Source of the DNA: Cupriavidus necator
GTDB lineage: Bacteria; Pseudomonadota; Gammaproteobacteria; Burkholderiales; Burkholderiaceae
Direction: 5' to 3'
DNA length: 64,000 bases
NCBI RefSeq assembly: GCF_013141915.1
Contig: NZ_SROX01000001.1
Span: 1,054,001-1,118,000 of the forward strand
Each line of letters begins with the position of its first letter. Position 1 is the first letter of the stretch. This document shows positions 7,716 through 17,744 of the stretch, in pieces. The notes beneath the pieces are model-generated. The model was not told the origin of the DNA. It searched no databases and was given only the letters and a program-made list of their open reading frames with translations. The position numbers were made by a program, and so were the translations under genes.

Positions 7716-9083
7716 ATGCGTCAGATCGATGTCCACCAGTTGGCCGACTCGGCCCGCTTCAATCGCTTCCATGCGCTCATCCTGTTCTGGTGCGCGCTGA
7801 TTATCATCTTCGACGGCTATGACCTGGCGGTGGCGGGCATCGCCCTGCCATCGATCATGAAGGAAATGGGCGTGACCGCCACCAGCGCGGGCTTCATGGT
7901 CAGCTCGGCGCTGTTCGGCATGATGTTCGGCGCCATCTTTCTCGGCACCGTGGCCGACCGCATCGGGCGCCGGCGCGCCATCGCCATCTGCATCGCGCTG
8001 TTCAGCGTGTTCACCGCGATCGCCGGTCTGACCAGCGACCCGGTCAGCTTCAGTGTCACGCGCTTCCTGGCGGGGCTGGGCATCGGCGGGGTGATGCCCA
8101 ACGTGGTGGCACAGATGACCGAGTACTCGCCACGCAAGCTGCGCGGCACGCTGGTGACGCTGATGTTCAGTGGCTATTCGGTCGGCGGCATGCTGGCCGC
8201 GCTGCTGGGCAAGGGGCTGATCGAAAGCTACGGCTGGCAGTCGGTGTTCCTGGCCGCGGGCCTGCCAGTGGTGCTGATTCCGCTGGTGCTGCGCGGGCTG
8301 CCGGAGTCGATGCCTTACCTGATCCGCACTGGCCAGAGCGCGGCGCTGCAGGCGGTGGTGTCGCGGCTCGCGCCGTCGCATCGCGCGCAGGCCGGCGACG
8401 TCTTTGTCCTGCCCGCGGACGAGGGCGCTGCCAGCGCAGCCGGCAGCGCGCCCATCCGCCGTTTGTTTCAGGACGGCCGCGGCGTCAGCACGGTGATGTT
8501 CTGGGTCGCGTTCTTCATGTGCCTGTTCATGGTGTACGCGCTCAGTTCGTGGCTGGCCAAGCTGATGGCGGGCGCGGGCTACAGCCTGGGCTCGGCGCTG
8601 ACCTTCGTGCTGGTGCTGAACTTCGGCGCGATGCTCGGCGCCATCGGCGGCGGCTGGCTGGCCGACCGCCTGCCGATCAAGCACGTGCTGATCGGCATGT
8701 ATGCACTCGCGGCGGTGTCGATCACGCTGCTGGGCTATCCCATGCCCAGCGCCGCGCTGTTCGTGGTGGTGGGCCTGGCGGGCGCTTCCACCATCGGCAC
8801 GCAGATCGTCACCTATGCCTACGCGGGCCAGTTCTACCCGATGGCGGTGCGCGGCACCGGTATCGGCTGGGCCTCCGGCGTGGGACGCAGCGGTGCCATC
8901 CTGGCGCCGATCGTGATTGGGGTGCTGGTGGGGATGTCGCTGCCGCTGCAGCAGAACTTCATGGCGATGGCGATCCCGGCGGTGATCGCGGTGGGGGCGG
9001 TGTCGATGATCAACCCCCGCAGGTCGGCGTCGGCGCAGGCGCAAGCGGTTGCGCCGGTGCGGGCGGCTGTGAGGGAAGCCTGA
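7716..9083 (+). CDS. Aromatic acid:H+ symporter, MFS (probable benzoate importer)
   Basis: This 455-residue MFS protein belongs to the aromatic acid:H+ symporter family of PcaK and BenK. Near the N-terminus it has FDGYDLAVAGIALP, the family signature in TM1, followed by the MFS loop 2-3 motif GTVADRIGRRRAI and a repeat-like GGGWLADRLP between TM8 and TM9. Twelve hydrophobic segments are visible. I chose the ATG at 7716 behind CGGAGAC; the frame is open much further upstream, overlapping the ligase. As last gene of the box arm it probably brings benzoate into the cell. Confidence 0.85.
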   Translation: MRQIDVHQLADSARFNRFHALILFWCALIIIFDGYDLAVAGIALPSIMKEMGVTATSAGFMVSSALFGMMFGAIFLGTVADRIGRRRAIAICIALFSVFTAIAGLTSDPVSFSVTRFLAGLGIGGVMPNVVAQMTEYSPRKLRGTLVTLMFSGYSVGGMLAALLGKGLIESYGWQSVFLAAGLPVVLIPLVLRGLPESMPYLIRTGQSAALQAVVSRLAPSHRAQAGDVFVLPADEGAASAAGSAPIRRLFQDGRGVSTVMFWVAFFMCLFMVYALSSWLAKLMAGAGYSLGSALTFVLVLNFGAMLGAIGGGWLADRLPIKHVLIGMYALAAVSITLLGYPMPSAALFVVVGLAGASTIGTQIVTYAYAGQFYPMAVRGTGIGWASGVGRSGAILAPIVIGVLVGMSLPLQQNFMAMAIPAVIAVGAVSMINPRRSASAQAQAVAPVRAAVREA

Positions 9084-9123
9084 GGGAACTGGCTTGCTGC
9101 TCGGGTCCACCCGCGTGCCATCT

Positions 9124-9163
9124 GTTTGCGCTCTCTCCCGCACGCGAGAGAGAGAGCGCAAAC
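9124..9163. terminator. Dispersed hairpin copy A between convergent genes
   Basis: Arms GTTTGCGCTCTCTC (9124-9137) and GAGAGAGCGCAAAC (9150-9163) are perfectly complementary. It lies between the convergent MFS and isochorismatase genes and belongs to the family of six hairpins in this window. There is no clear T-run, so the role as a terminator is an inference from location. Confidence 0.6.
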
Positions 9164-9187
9164 CAGCGGCGTGCCGCCGGGCGTGGC

Positions 9188-9814
9188 CTACTTGCTGCCC
9201 TTCACCGTCGTATAGGCCGTGATCAGGTTCCGGTAATCCGGGATATGGTTCGAGAACAGCGTGCCCAGGCCCTCGATGTCATTGCGCCAGTCGCGGTGCA
9301 GTTCGCACGCCACGCCGAACCACGTCATCAGCTGCGCGCCGGCGTCCGACATCCGCTGCCAGGCCGAGTCGCGCGTGATTTGGTTGAAGGTGCCCGAGGC
9401 ATCGGTCACGACGAACACTTCAAAGCCCTCTTCGATCGCCGCCAGCGCCGGGAAGGCGACGCACACTTCGGTGACCACGCCGGCGATCAGCAGCTGCTTC
9501 TTGCCGGTGGCGCGCACCGCCGCGACGAAGTCTTCGTTATCCCAGGCATTGATCTGGCCGGGGCGCGGAATAAACGGCGCATCCGGGAACATGGCCTTGA
9601 GCTCGGGCACCAGCGGCCCGTTGGGGCCGTCCTCGAAACTGGTGGTCAGCACCGTCGGCAGCTTGAAGTACTTGGCCAGGTCGGCCAGCGCCAGCACGTT
9701 GTTCTTGAACTTGTCCGGCTCGATGTCCCGCACCAGCGACAGCAGGCCGGCCTGGTGGTCGACCATCAGCACGGCAGCCTGGTTCTTGTCCAGGCGCTTG
9801 TAGGGCTTACTCAT
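9188..9814 (-). CDS. Isochorismatase-family cysteine hydrolase (YcaC-like), copy 1
   Basis: The 208-residue protein has the YcaC-type isochorismatase fold: an Asp in VLMVDHQAGL near residue 19, the Lys in RATGKKQLLI and the cysteine in GVVTEVCVAF form the Asp-Lys-Cys triad. The family contains nicotinamidases, N-carbamoylsarcosine amidases and many enzymes of unknown substrate, so no substrate is assigned. It lies 86 bases downstream of a clearly homologous gene on the same strand. The ATG at 9814 follows GGAGCACGCC. Confidence 0.85.
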   Translation of the reverse strand: MSKPYKRLDKNQAAVLMVDHQAGLLSLVRDIEPDKFKNNVLALADLAKYFKLPTVLTTSFEDGPNGPLVPELKAMFPDAPFIPRPGQINAWDNEDFVAAVRATGKKQLLIAGVVTEVCVAFPALAAIEEGFEVFVVTDASGTFNQITRDSAWQRMSDAGAQLMTWFGVACELHRDWRNDIEGLGTLFSNHIPDYRNLITAYTTVKGSK

Positions 9815-9900
9815 GGCGTGCTCCTGTGGAGAAATTGCGGGTGCGGCCAGGGGTCCCTTGCCGCGCCCATGTTGAAATGCAGTGGCTGCAGCTCAGGAGG

Positions 9901-10578
9901 TTAACGCTGGGAGTCCAGCACCTCGTGCTTCTTCTCGACTTCCTGCGCCTTCATGTAGCTCTCGATCAGCAGCTGGTATGCGGGGAAGATCTTGGTGTAG
10001 ACCTCGGCCCATTGCTGCGCGTCCGGGCGGTTCCAGCTCTGCTGCAGCTCCGAGGCCACGGCCGCGGTATCCATCGGCACCACGCCGGCCTGGACGATGC
10101 GCGCCAGGGTGATCTCCTGCGCCATCTTGGAATAGGTGCCCGAGGCGTCCACCACCGCGAATACCTTGTAGCCGTCAGCCACCGCGCTGATCGACGGGAA
10201 CGCCATGCACACGCTGGTGATGGTGCCGGCGATGATCAGGGTCTTCTTGCCGGTTTCGCGCACCGCGGCGACAAAGTCGGGGTTGTCCCAGGCGTTGATC
10301 TCGCCTTTGCGGGCGACGTATTTGGCATGCGGGGCGTTCTCATGGATCTCGGGGATCAGCGGGCCATTGGGGCCTTGCGGCACCGAAGCGGTGGTGATCA
10401 CGGGCAGCTTGCACAGCGTCGCCATCTTGGCCAGCGCGGCGGCGCGCAAGCGCAGCTCTGGCATCGGCATGTCGCCCACGGTCTGGAACAGGCCACTCTG
10501 GTGGTCGATCAGCAGCATTGCCGTATCGGCGGGATCGATGGCCGGACGCTTGCCGTTGAAATTGGCGGGTGTGGTCAT
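9901..10578 (-). CDS. Isochorismatase-family cysteine hydrolase (YcaC-like), copy 2
   Basis: This 225-residue paralogue of the next gene has the same triad: Asp in [10 protein letters not shown], Lys in [10 protein letters not shown] and Cys in TITSVCMAF. Shared blocks such as GPNGPL and INAWDN show a tandem duplication followed by clear divergence, including a longer C-terminal tail. I chose the ATG at 10578, read [10 protein letters not shown], behind GGAGAATGCCCC; the frame is open upstream. It is divergent from a LysR regulator, which is the likely controller of the pair. Substrate unknown. Confidence 0.85.
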   Translation of the reverse strand: MTTPANFNGKRPAIDPADTAMLLIDHQSGLFQTVGDMPMPELRLRAAALAKMATLCKLPVITTASVPQGPNGPLIPEIHENAPHAKYVARKGEINAWDNPDFVAAVRETGKKTLIIAGTITSVCMAFPSISAVADGYKVFAVVDASGTYSKMAQEITLARIVQAGVVPMDTAAVASELQQSWNRPDAQQWAEVYTKIFPAYQLLIESYMKAQEVEKKHEVLDSQR

Positions 10579-10614
10579 GGGGCATTCTCCTATGCGGTTG
10601 GCAAAACCGGCGGA

Positions 10615-10627
10615 CCGGATCATCCGG
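10615..10627. promoter_or_regulatory. Perfect palindrome CCGGATCATCCGG in the divergent control region
   Basis: CCGGAT-C-ATCCGG lies between the isochorismatase pair and the LysR gene. It is a candidate operator, but not the T-N11-A layout usual for LysR proteins. Confidence 0.35.
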
Positions 10628-10727
10628 AACCGACCGTGTTGGGAAAGCATAGGACTTGGCAAATGCCACCGGTAGGCCGGAAAATCTGCCTTCAGCGTCC
10701 TACTGGCAGGACGACAGGAGCCACCTT

Positions 10728-11636
10728 TTGCATCCGGACTTCAATGACCTGTACTACTTCGCGCAGGTAGTCGACCACCAGGGTTTTGCGCCGGCCGGGC
10801 GCGTGCTGGGCGTTCCCAAGTCCAAGCTCAGCCGGCGCGTGGCCCTGCTGGAAGAGCGTCTGGGGGTGCGCCTGATCCAGCGCTCGACGCGGCGCTTTTC
10901 GGTAACGGAACTGGGGCAGACCTATTACGCCCATTGCAAGGCCATGCTGGTCGAGGCCGAGGCCGCCGAAAGCGCGATCGAGCAAAGCCGCGCCGAGCCC
11001 AGCGGCCTGGTGCGCATGACCTGCCCGGTGGCCCTGCTGCACGCGCGCGTGGGCGAGATGGTGGCAGACTTCATGGCGGCCAATCCCAAGGTCATCGTGC
11101 ACCTGGAGGCCACCAACCGGCGCGTCGACGTGGTCGCCGAGGGCATCGACCTGGCCGTGCGCGTGCGCGTGCCGCCGCTGGAAGACAGCGACCTGGTGAT
11201 GCGGGTGCTGGCCCAGCGCGCCTGGTGCTTTGTCGCAAGCCCGGCGCTGCTGGCCGGACACGGGCCGCTGCTGGCGCCGGCGGACCTGAATGCCTTGCCC
11301 ACGCTGGACCTGGGTCCGCCCCGGCCGTCGCACACGTGGTCGCTGTACGGGCCCGGCGGCGCCAGCGCCGAACTGCACCACAAGCCGCGGCTGGTGACTG
11401 ACGACATGATCATGCTGCGCACCGCCGCGGTGGCCGGCGCCGGCATCGTCCAGCTGCCGGTGATGATGATGACCGACGAACTGCGCGATGGCCGCCTGGT
11501 GAAGGTGCTGCCGGAATGGTCGGTCAAGGGCGGCGTGATCCATGCCGTGTTTCCGTCGCGGCGCGGGTTGCTGCCGTCGGTGCGGGAGCTGATCGATTTC
11601 CTGTCGCAACGCTTCGCGCAGCTCAACGAGCCCTGA
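10728..11636 (+). CDS. LysR-family transcriptional regulator
   Basis: The protein has a LysR winged helix at about residues 1-60 ([20 protein letters not shown], then [20 protein letters not shown]) and a substrate-binding domain after residue 90. I chose the TTG at 10728, which gives 302 residues, the usual LysR length, and is preceded by AGGAG (10716-10720) at seven bases. An ATG at 10656 would add 24 unrelated residues without a good ribosome-binding site. It is divergent from the two isochorismatase genes and probably regulates them. The inducer is unknown. Confidence 0.88.
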   Translation: MHPDFNDLYYFAQVVDHQGFAPAGRVLGVPKSKLSRRVALLEERLGVRLIQRSTRRFSVTELGQTYYAHCKAMLVEAEAAESAIEQSRAEPSGLVRMTCPVALLHARVGEMVADFMAANPKVIVHLEATNRRVDVVAEGIDLAVRVRVPPLEDSDLVMRVLAQRAWCFVASPALLAGHGPLLAPADLNALPTLDLGPPRPSHTWSLYGPGGASAELHHKPRLVTDDMIMLRTAAVAGAGIVQLPVMMMTDELRDGRLVKVLPEWSVKGGVIHAVFPSRRGLLPSVRELIDFLSQRFAQLNEP

Positions 11637-12084
11637 GCGCTGCAGCGCACCCGCGCCAGGGACACCGCCCGTCATGCGGGCAGGCTTGGCCCGGAAGTGG
11701 TATGATGCGGGGTCGCAGATCAGATCGGCAACGCCAGACTCCTGCACGTCTGCCGCAGATCTCTCCACTGCAAGCACTTCAGCAGCGGCATATCAGGCGC
11801 AAACCCGGACCGATACCCGGTGCGTCTTCGGGCCAGACGGCCCATCACCCTTTTCCGACCGGCGGCTGGTCCGCTCCGCAACGATGGCCCGTACCCTGCA
11901 CCGGTACGCCGGCGCATCGGCTTGCGCAGGCATGGTCCACTTCACGCCAGAGGCAACGCCCGTGCTGCCGCGCGGGCCAGACCCTGGCACATCGCAACGG
12001 CTGACGGCCACCACCGCGCCACCCGCCGCATCGGCATGCCGATGCAGCGTGCCGCCACGGCCGCGCCCATGAACGGGTAACCCA
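11637..12084. other. Intergenic stretch, no recognised gene
   Basis: About 450 bases between the LysR gene and the next small gene. Open frames on both strands lack ribosome-binding sites and family resemblance. A TATGAT at 11702-11707 resembles a -10 but has no matching -35. I see nothing else in it. Confidence 0.5.
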
Positions 12085-12318
12085 TTGAATCGAGTCAACA
12101 CCATCCAGCACAGCCCCTATACCGTTTCCGTCTATCCGATCGAGCAGGAACCCGGCCTCTGGTTCGCGACCTACATGATTGCGGAATACCGCAATGGCGC
12201 CGAACGCATCGTGGCCAACGTGTCCATGCGCCACGACACCCACCGCTCCGAAGCCCGCGCCAGGCAGGCTGCCCGCCGCGCTGGCGAACATGCCGCAGCG
12301 CGGCTGCGCCTGCAGTAA
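12085..12318 (+). CDS. Small hypothetical protein
   Basis: The 77-residue product is not recognised. It reads from a TTG ([20 protein letters not shown]) and ends in an Arg/Ala-rich helix ([21 protein letters not shown] region). The N-terminal part looks like a beta-rich domain with [10 protein letters not shown]. The codon pattern and composition fit a real gene, but the start is weak: no clear Shine-Dalgarno sequence precedes it. It lies 106 bases upstream of infA in the same direction. Confidence 0.55.
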   Translation: MNRVNTIQHSPYTVSVYPIEQEPGLWFATYMIAEYRNGAERIVANVSMRHDTHRSEARARQAARRAGEHAAARLRLQ

Positions 12319-12424
12319 GCGGCGGCGAGCCGCACTCAGCCCCACCCCCTCGGTCCGCCGCCATCGGCTGGCCGCCACCCCCCAAGCACGCGCACAAGCC
12401 GCGTGGCTACAGCAAGGAGTCCCC

Positions 12425-12646
12425 TTGGCAAAAGAAGAACTGGTCGAATTTGGCGGCAAGGTGTCGGAAGTACTGCCCGACAACCGCTTTCGCGTGATCC
12501 TGGAGAACGGCTTCGAAGTCTGGGCGTATTCGTCCGGCCGGCTGAAGAAGAACCGCATCCGCGTGCTGGCGGGCGATCGCGTCACGCTGGAGATGTCGCC
12601 CTACGACCTGACCAAGGGCCGCATCAACTATCGGCACAAGTCGTAG
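12425..12646 (+). CDS. infA: Translation initiation factor IF-1 (TTG start)
   Basis: IF-1 binds the A site of the 30S subunit during initiation. The 73-residue product, (M)[18 protein letters not shown], is an S1/OB-fold protein of normal length; [20 protein letters not shown] and [19 protein letters not shown] are typical. The start is a TTG at 12425 with AAGGAG (12414-12419) five bases before it. It is not in a ribosomal-protein operon, which suggests it is an additional infA copy of the kind common in Burkholderiales, near a cold-shock gene; whether another copy exists cannot be told from this window. Confidence 0.93.
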   Translation: MAKEELVEFGGKVSEVLPDNRFRVILENGFEVWAYSSGRLKKNRIRVLAGDRVTLEMSPYDLTKGRINYRHKS

Positions 12647-12731
12647 CCGCACGCGCCCTTCGCCATGGCATGCGCCGCAGCGGCGCGTGCCATCCCGCAA
12701 CGCCTCATCCCTCAATCAAGGAGAACCGATC

Positions 12732-12986
12732 ATGTCCGTCATCGAAGAATGGGAAGCCCTGCACCTGACGCCGGAAGGCTGGCAGCCGGGCAGCTACCGG
12801 CATGCGCCTTGGCAGGCCGTTGAAGTCGCGCCGCCCGCGGCGGGCGTGCTGACGGTCAGGCGGCACGTGACCGCCACCTATTGCGGGCCGTCGCGCGCGG
12901 TGGAAGACCGCACCCCCGAGATCACCGACATGGCGCTGATCGAAGCGCTGCTTGAGCGCCACGGCGACCCGGTATTCAAGATCTGA
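12732..12986 (+). CDS. Small hypothetical protein
   Basis: An unrecognised 84-residue protein beginning MSVIEEWEALHLTPEGWQPG. The ATG at 12732 follows a strong AAGGAG ribosome-binding site. There is no signal peptide or membrane segment. The middle part (GVLTVRRHVTATYCGPSR) looks beta-stranded and the end (ALIEALLERHGDPVFKI) helical. It lies 85 bases after infA and could be co-transcribed with it. Confidence 0.7.
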   Translation: MSVIEEWEALHLTPEGWQPGSYRHAPWQAVEVAPPAAGVLTVRRHVTATYCGPSRAVEDRTPEITDMALIEALLERHGDPVFKI

Positions 12987-13032
12987 GCCGGGTGCGGGTC
13001 GGCGCTACCGTTGCGGCTGGCGCACTGACACG

Positions 13033-13407
13033 TCAGCCAAGCACGCGCACATGCGGCCGGGCCGTCCTGAGCCCGGCCCCGACCGACCGCAATTCGCCGT
13101 CCCATGAGGCGGCGGCCAGATCCAGCACGTAGTCGCCCTCGCGCGCCTTGTCATGCAGCTGGTCGCGCACCACCTGGCCGATGGCCAGGCGGCACAACGC
13201 CTCGCCGCTGGTGGCAAGCTCGCCGCGCAATGTCGCCGGGTCGGTCAGCACGCCGAACGAACGCCGCCCCACGCCCACGAAGCTGGTGAACAGCACGCCG
13301 GTGGGACGCTCCGCATCGATAAAGCAGATGGCCACGTGGTAGGTGATGCCTTTGCCCTCGCCGGGCAACGTGCACAGAAAACCGGATGATCCCGTACGCA
13401 TGTCCAT
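13033..13407 (-). CDS. Hypothetical protein
   Basis: An unrecognised 124-residue soluble protein. The ATG at 13407 (MDMRTGSSGFLC) follows AAGGAG at a good distance and is preferred over upstream codons in the open frame. Segments ITYHVAICFIDAERPTGVLF and GDYVLDLAAASWDGELRSV look like beta strands. It is convergent with the preceding plus-strand gene and follows two homologous small genes on the same strand. Confidence 0.65.
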   Translation of the reverse strand: MDMRTGSSGFLCTLPGEGKGITYHVAICFIDAERPTGVLFTSFVGVGRRSFGVLTDPATLRGELATSGEALCRLAIGQVVRDQLHDKAREGDYVLDLAAASWDGELRSVGAGLRTARPHVRVLG

Positions 13408-13509
13408 GAACGGACTCCTTGCAGTCTGACGGATGACGCCGCGCGCCTCCGGTTGTGCAGCGGGCCGGAAGGACCGGCACGCTGCAAACACCGGCGCCTG
13501 GAGCGGCGC

Positions 13510-13854
13510 CTACAGCGACGCCACCGATTCGCCGGCAACCAGCCCGTTGATGATGTCTTCGCCGAACTGCAGCGCGCCGCGGCGCGCCGAGCCGATATTC
13601 TCCCAGCGCGACTCGCCCACGGGAAACACGCGCGCATGGTCTTCGCCGGGGCGATAGCCTTCGCGGCAAATCACGATGGAAGCCAGGAAACTGTTGTCGG
13701 GCTTGATGCGCGGCCAGCCTTGCGTAGGCCGGTGGCGGTAAACCAGGGGGTACAGATCAAAACCCTTGTAGCTGGCAAAGGGCGTGCTGCCGGGAACATT
13801 GTTGCCGGGACTGCGGCTGGGACTGCTGTCGCTCACGACGGCTCCATGCGGCAT
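13510..13854 (-). CDS. Hypothetical protein, tandem paralogue 1
   Basis: The 114-residue product is unrecognised, but its core closely matches the neighbouring gene at 13904-14203: KGFDLYPLVYRH against KGYDLYPLVYKH, IVICREG against VVICLEG, and GSARRGALQFGEDIING against GGARRGVLRYAEAIING. The start at 13854 (MPHGAVVSDSS) is uncertain because no strong ribosome-binding site precedes it; the first 30 residues are Ser/Pro-rich and may not be translated. No signal peptide. Confidence 0.7.
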   Translation of the reverse strand: MPHGAVVSDSSPSRSPGNNVPGSTPFASYKGFDLYPLVYRHRPTQGWPRIKPDNSFLASIVICREGYRPGEDHARVFPVGESRWENIGSARRGALQFGEDIINGLVAGESVASL

Positions 13855-13903
13855 CGTGCCGCGTTGATGGGGAAGAAAATCCAGGACTGGCGCCAGGCCT
13901 GAC

Positions 13904-14203
13904 TCAGGAGGCAGGCAAAGCGGACGATGCCACCGAAAGCCCCGGCACCGCGCCGTTAATGATGGCCTCGGCATAGCGCAGCACACCACGGCGTGCACCA
14001 CCGACGTTGTCCCACGGCGTGGCGACCAGGCGGAACGTGCGCGCTTGCGCGCCTTCCGGCGACTCGCCTTCGAGGCAGATCACCACCGCCGCATCGAACG
14101 AGCGGTCGGGCCGCGGCTCTGGCCACACGCGTGTGATGGTGTGCTTGTACACCAGGGGGTAAAGGTCATACCCCTTGTAAGTCGCAGCCGGATAGATATC
14201 CAT
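13904..14203 (-). CDS. Hypothetical protein, tandem paralogue 2
   Basis: The 99-residue product MDIYPAATYKGYDLYPLV is unrecognised. The ATG at 14203 follows GGAGG. It shares a core of about 85 residues with the gene at 13510-13854, with a Tyr-Asp-Leu-Tyr-Pro-Leu-Val motif at the front and an Ala-Arg-Arg-Gly motif near the end. The pattern (tyrosine-rich start, conserved W-x-N-x-G) suggests a small alpha/beta domain. It sits just downstream of cspA on the same strand, beyond the cspA terminator. Confidence 0.72.
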   Translation of the reverse strand: MDIYPAATYKGYDLYPLVYKHTITRVWPEPRPDRSFDAAVVICLEGESPEGAQARTFRLVATPWDNVGGARRGVLRYAEAIINGAVPGLSVASSALPAS

Positions 14204-14309
14204 GGCAGCCTCCGCCGGGATGGTGGTGTTGCCCCCACTCTACGCCTGTTGAAGGGTGCGCAGTGGCTTTATTTCGCCATCGGCGAGCCTCATGGCGGCC
14301 AAAATAAAA

Positions 14310-14331
14310 AAGCTCCGCCATGGCGGAGCTT
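14310..14331 (-). terminator. Intrinsic terminator of cspA
   Basis: AAGCTCCGCCA/TGGCGGAGCTT forms a perfect 11-bp stem without loop padding. On the minus strand it is followed by TTTTTATTTT, so it terminates the cold-shock gene 52 bases after its stop. Confidence 0.9.
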
Positions 14332-14382
14332 CTTTTCATCGAACTGGCGCTGGGGCGCTCAGCTCAACAGGTTCGGTGCAAT

Positions 14383-14586
14383 TCAGATCGGCTCGATCTT
14401 GGTTGCGGCCGGGCCCTTCTGGCCGACGCCGGCAACGTAACGCACCTTCTGGCCTTCTGCCAGCGACTTGAAGCCGTTGCCCTGGATTTCGGAGAAGTGC
14501 GCGAACAGGTCGTTGCCGCCTGCATCAGGCGTAATGAAGCCAAAACCCTTCGAATCGTTGAACCACTTGACGGTACCGGTTTCCAT
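14383..14586 (-). CDS. cspA: Cold-shock protein, CspA family
   Basis: The 67-residue OB-fold protein [20 protein letters not shown] carries both RNA-binding motifs, KGFGFI at 13-18 and DLFAHF at 26-31. CspA-type proteins bind single-stranded RNA and prevent secondary structure, in cold shock or in normal growth. It has its own promoter (14730-14758) with an untranslated leader of about 137 bases, and its own terminator, so it is a single-gene unit. The long leader is a feature of cold-regulated csp transcripts, but regulation by cold is not shown. Confidence 0.95.
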   Translation of the reverse strand: METGTVKWFNDSKGFGFITPDAGGNDLFAHFSEIQGNGFKSLAEGQKVRYVAGVGQKGPAATKIEPI

Positions 14587-14729
14587 GTTGGATTCCTCAA
14601 TAAGTTTTTCTCACCGGCAAAAGCGCCGGCAAGGCATGACGATCAAGGAAGACACAAGGAGAAAAAGTGGCGCCGTGTGGGCAAGCACCTGGACTTCTAG
14701 ATTGCTGCTTGAAAGATCCTGCATCCACC

Positions 14730-14758
14730 CTTATACAGGTCGCCCCCTGCCATGTCAA
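14730..14758 (-). promoter_or_regulatory. Sigma-70 promoter of cspA
   Basis: On the minus strand, the consensus -35 TTGACA (14758-14753) and TATAAG (14735-14730) are separated by exactly 17 bases. The start site would lie near 14723. Confidence 0.8.
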
Positions 14759-14847
14759 TAAACTTCACCCGAAAGTGCGGATTGAGGGTCTCCCCGCCCG
14801 ATTGCGGCAGCGTGCTACAGTGGCCCATCGAACGGAACCACACACGG

Positions 14848-15075
14848 ATGACACTCTGCACTGCCTGCCAGGCTATCGAACGCCATGTGCGCGGCGCCCC
14901 CGGGCACGCCGCGCTGCGCATCACCGATACCCAACGCATCAAGCCGCCGCGCTCTGCGGCCGTCACCATCAGCAGCTTTGTCTGCCAGGACTGCGGCGCC
15001 CTGTGGACTTACCGCGACCAGAAGAGCGGCCCGGAACAGGGTTGGGACATCGTTACGGAAACACAGCAGCCATAG
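14848..15075 (+). CDS. Small zinc-ribbon-like hypothetical protein
   Basis: The 75-residue product MTLCTACQAIERHVRG has two CxxC pairs, CTAC at residues 4-7 and CQDC at about 51-54, which would form a zinc ribbon. The C-terminal half, SSFVCQDCGALWTYRD, resembles zinc-ribbon domains of small bacterial proteins. The chosen ATG at 14848 follows GGAACCACACACGG; the open frame extends upstream. A bidirectional terminator follows. Function unknown. Confidence 0.7.
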   Translation: MTLCTACQAIERHVRGAPGHAALRITDTQRIKPPRSAAVTISSFVCQDCGALWTYRDQKSGPEQGWDIVTETQQP

Positions 15076-15096
15076 GCGGACTTGCCGCGCAAAGAA

Positions 15097-15124
15097 AAAA
15101 CCCCGGACGAGGGTCCGGGGTTTT
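15097..15124. terminator. Bidirectional intrinsic terminator between convergent genes
   Basis: AAAACCCCGGAC-GAGG-GTCCGGGGTTTT is a perfect 12-bp stem with A/T tracts on both sides. It serves the small zinc-ribbon gene (plus) and icd (minus). Confidence 0.92.
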
Positions 15125-15158
15125 GGGTTAGTGCCGGCCCGCAAGGCGGACCGACAGC

Positions 15159-17396
<2,238 letters not shown>

Positions 17397-17744
17397 TGGT
17401 TCTCTCAGATCCTCTATCGGTGGGTAGGACTTCTGCCTGCCGGGTCACGGTCAGGGCAACAAACTCGGCGAAAAGTAGAATTTTGCCTCAGTTTGCTTTC
17501 AGGAATCTGAAAACCAACGCATTTTGCGCGGCAATCGGAAAGAAAATCGGGCCGGCGTCCAGCCTGGCGGCGCCAGCTTTCGCCCATTGCACCCGAACGG
17601 TGCCGGTCCAGCATTCGATTTGACACTTCGGGACAAGTTGGTGCCAAGCGGGTCATGCTTGAAGTGCGCCCGACGGATCACAGAGCTGTCAAACTGGGCG
17701 CCGACAATGTTGGCTTTTGTCCTCTCAACGCCAAGGAACCGTTC
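17397..17744. other. Divergent intergenic region, icd and the esterase-like gene
   Basis: About 350 bases that must hold the promoters of icd (minus) and the following plus-strand gene. I could not assign hexamers with confidence, and no short gene is supported. Confidence 0.45.

Noticed and set aside
4094-7717. A 1207-codon open frame on the minus strand opposite boxD and the benzoate-CoA ligase gene
   Set aside because: It is antisense to two certain genes, rich in Arg/Ala/His/Gln and without any domain; high GC suppresses stops in this frame.
10656-10728. ATG at 10656 as start of the LysR gene
   Set aside because: It adds 24 residues unlike LysR N-termini and lies in the divergent promoter; the TTG at 10728 has AGGAG at seven bases and gives the usual length.
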